Source of the DNA: Circinella umbellata
Taxonomy: Eukaryota; Mucoromycota; Mucoromycetes; Mucorales; Lichtheimiaceae
NCBI GenBank assembly: GCA_025093555.1
Contig: JAIWNF010000043.1
Coordinates: 124,001 to 188,000, forward strand
Direction of reading: 5' to 3'
DNA length: 64,000 nucleotides
Under the pieces are notes generated by a model. The model made no database searches. It saw only the letters and a list, made by a program, of their open reading frames with translations, and had not been told where the DNA came from. This document shows, in pieces, positions 63,001 to 64,000 of this stretch. The position numbers and the translations under genes are program-made. Every line of letters begins with the position of its first letter. Within the stretch, counting starts at the first letter, position 1.

Positions 63001-64000
63001 ACCATCATTGTAGTACTAGGAAAAGCTTATGATTTTTATTCATCTATTTACTTGTTATTTTAGCTTGATCAGTTTGATGTTGCTATATCATTACAAAGCT
63101 CACATACCCTAAGTGCATTTATGGAAAAAGAAAATTCACAATTTGGTATGAGTGTTAGTGTTGCTATTGAAGGTTCTTATGAATATTATACATCAGTCGA
63201 TGTTTTACGTCATATAGAAACACTTAACCTAAATATCAAAGTAAGTTTTTCCTTTCTTAAAATTCAAAAAAAAAAAAAGAATATGGGTCATGGATATAAA
63301 TAATTTATATATTTTTTTTTTCGTTATTATCTTATTAATGTTATTAGTTGAACGGTGTCACTTGCAAATTATTCGGCACCGTGATTCGATATCTTATGAT
63401 TTTACGTGATAACTATGCAGGACAATGGATTAATTTTTCAACTATCGATGAATATCGACAACGAAGACAAGAGCCACAAAAATGGCAAGAAATGAAAAAA
63501 AGACAAGCAGATGCAAAAGTAAGATTATTATTGTTATTATTAGCTACTCTATTTTTTATATAAAGTCTCGAAGAAGGAAAAGAATAAATATACACATTTC
63601 TTACAAACTCAATAATTTATAAAATTTATTTTATATAGCCAATCCAAGACCCTTTTGAAGTTTACGTTCTTGTTGATATTCAAGATGGATCGTTACTTTT
63701 ACCAGAAAATTTATATGACTGTTCACATTATTCACAAATGGATTTTCAAGAATTACAAGTTGAATTACGAAATTTAGATGTTTATATGGGTAAAAAAGGG
63801 GGGGGGTGAAAATATGCTATGTGTTATAAGTTTATGCTGTCGAAATATAGTTACTGATCCAAAAAAAAAAATTATAGATATGTATATCACTGTGAGCCCA
63901 ATTACTTGGACACGAGAAAGTTATTCTGATCCAAGTTCCAAAAAGGCATTTCTTCGGAGTAGAAATGGTCGAGACCAAGGAAATTTTCTATATATTGATG
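60031..64000 (+). CDS. CSF1: Csf1/BLTP1 bridge-like lipid-transfer protein, 3' partial
   Basis: Fourteen exons are visible: 60031-60244, 60385-60534, 60620-60805, 60919-61303, 61418-61641, 61704-61845, 61937-62096, 62186-62419, 62504-62777, 62877-62974, 63064-63240, 63348-63518, 63639-63789 and 63878 onward past the window edge. Residues 24-45 (FWMFVVYCLVVIVVVLFFLF) are the N-terminal ER membrane anchor. The conserved Csf1/KIAA1109/Tweek opening follows: SIRVTLLGARVLFKNLRYHS, TNQSISIVKGHISIQYWL, LPCRIVCSMEGLEWFIYNNS. These very long proteins form a hydrophobic groove that carries phospholipid between membranes at contact sites, and yeast csf1 mutants fail at low temperature. Between exons 3 and 4 is a Ser/Pro low-complexity insert. 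Known members are about 3000 residues or more, so most of the gene lies to the right. Confidence 0.95.

Overview
The window is nuclear DNA of a filamentous early-diverging fungus, most likely a member of the Mucorales (Mucoromycota). The evidence is AT-rich intergenic DNA, many short GT-AG introns (about 50-130 bp), a fungal-type elongation factor 3, a carotenoid cleavage oxygenase of the kind that feeds trisporic-acid synthesis, a fungal Cce1/Ydc2 mitochondrial resolvase, and decayed genes that look like multicopy Mucorales families. No tRNA, rRNA, CRISPR array or bacterial-type operon was found. Exon joins were worked out by hand from splice sites, reading phase and protein continuity; the summed exon lengths of every complete spliced gene are divisible by three.

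Layout. 1-2872 (+): tandem amidohydrolase, 5' end outside the window. 3172-3995 (+): ribosomal protein eL42. 4162-6258 (-): carotenoid oxygenase, divergent from 6460-7407 (+), a mitochondrial Holliday-junction resolvase. 8648-9082 (-): small proline-rich protein. 10468-12069 (-): ER-lumenal DnaJ chaperone ending in HEEL. 12070-18680 is an accessory island with a fold-back (MITE-like) element, a decayed nuclease-like gene and an HMG-box-like gene broken by two frame lesions. 18683-20123 (+): Nhp10-type INO80 subunit. 20533-23854 (-): eEF3. 24476-26943 (-): gephyrin-type molybdenum cofactor enzyme. 27241-28044 (+): membrane-anchored SRPBCC protein. 28311-28475 (-) and 29234-29500 (-): two very small proteins, one membrane and one secreted and Cys-rich. 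29501-35371: a second gene-poor island with decayed coding fragments. 35372-36708 (-): HSF-type transcription factor. 37372-40113 (+): unknown membrane glycoprotein. 40864-42152 (-): SCI1-like nuclear protein. 42586-43602 (+): HAD phosphatase. 43937-46166 (-): dihydrolipoamide dehydrogenase. 46666-48063 (-): CREG-like secreted protein. 48334-50031 (-): folliculin/Lst7 homologue. 50032-52647: gene-poor. 52648-54326 (+): coiled-coil protein. 54737-56950 (-): succinate-semialdehyde dehydrogenase. 56951-60030: gene-poor. 60031-64000 (+): start of the giant lipid-transfer protein Csf1/BLTP1, running off the right edge.

The genes do not form one pathway. They are mostly housekeeping genes (translation, chromatin remodelling, ER folding, mitochondrial metabolism, cofactor synthesis, TORC1 signalling, lipid transfer) separated by islands of decayed and mobile DNA. 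Those islands hold the most unusual sequence. I found no convincing new multi-gene system.
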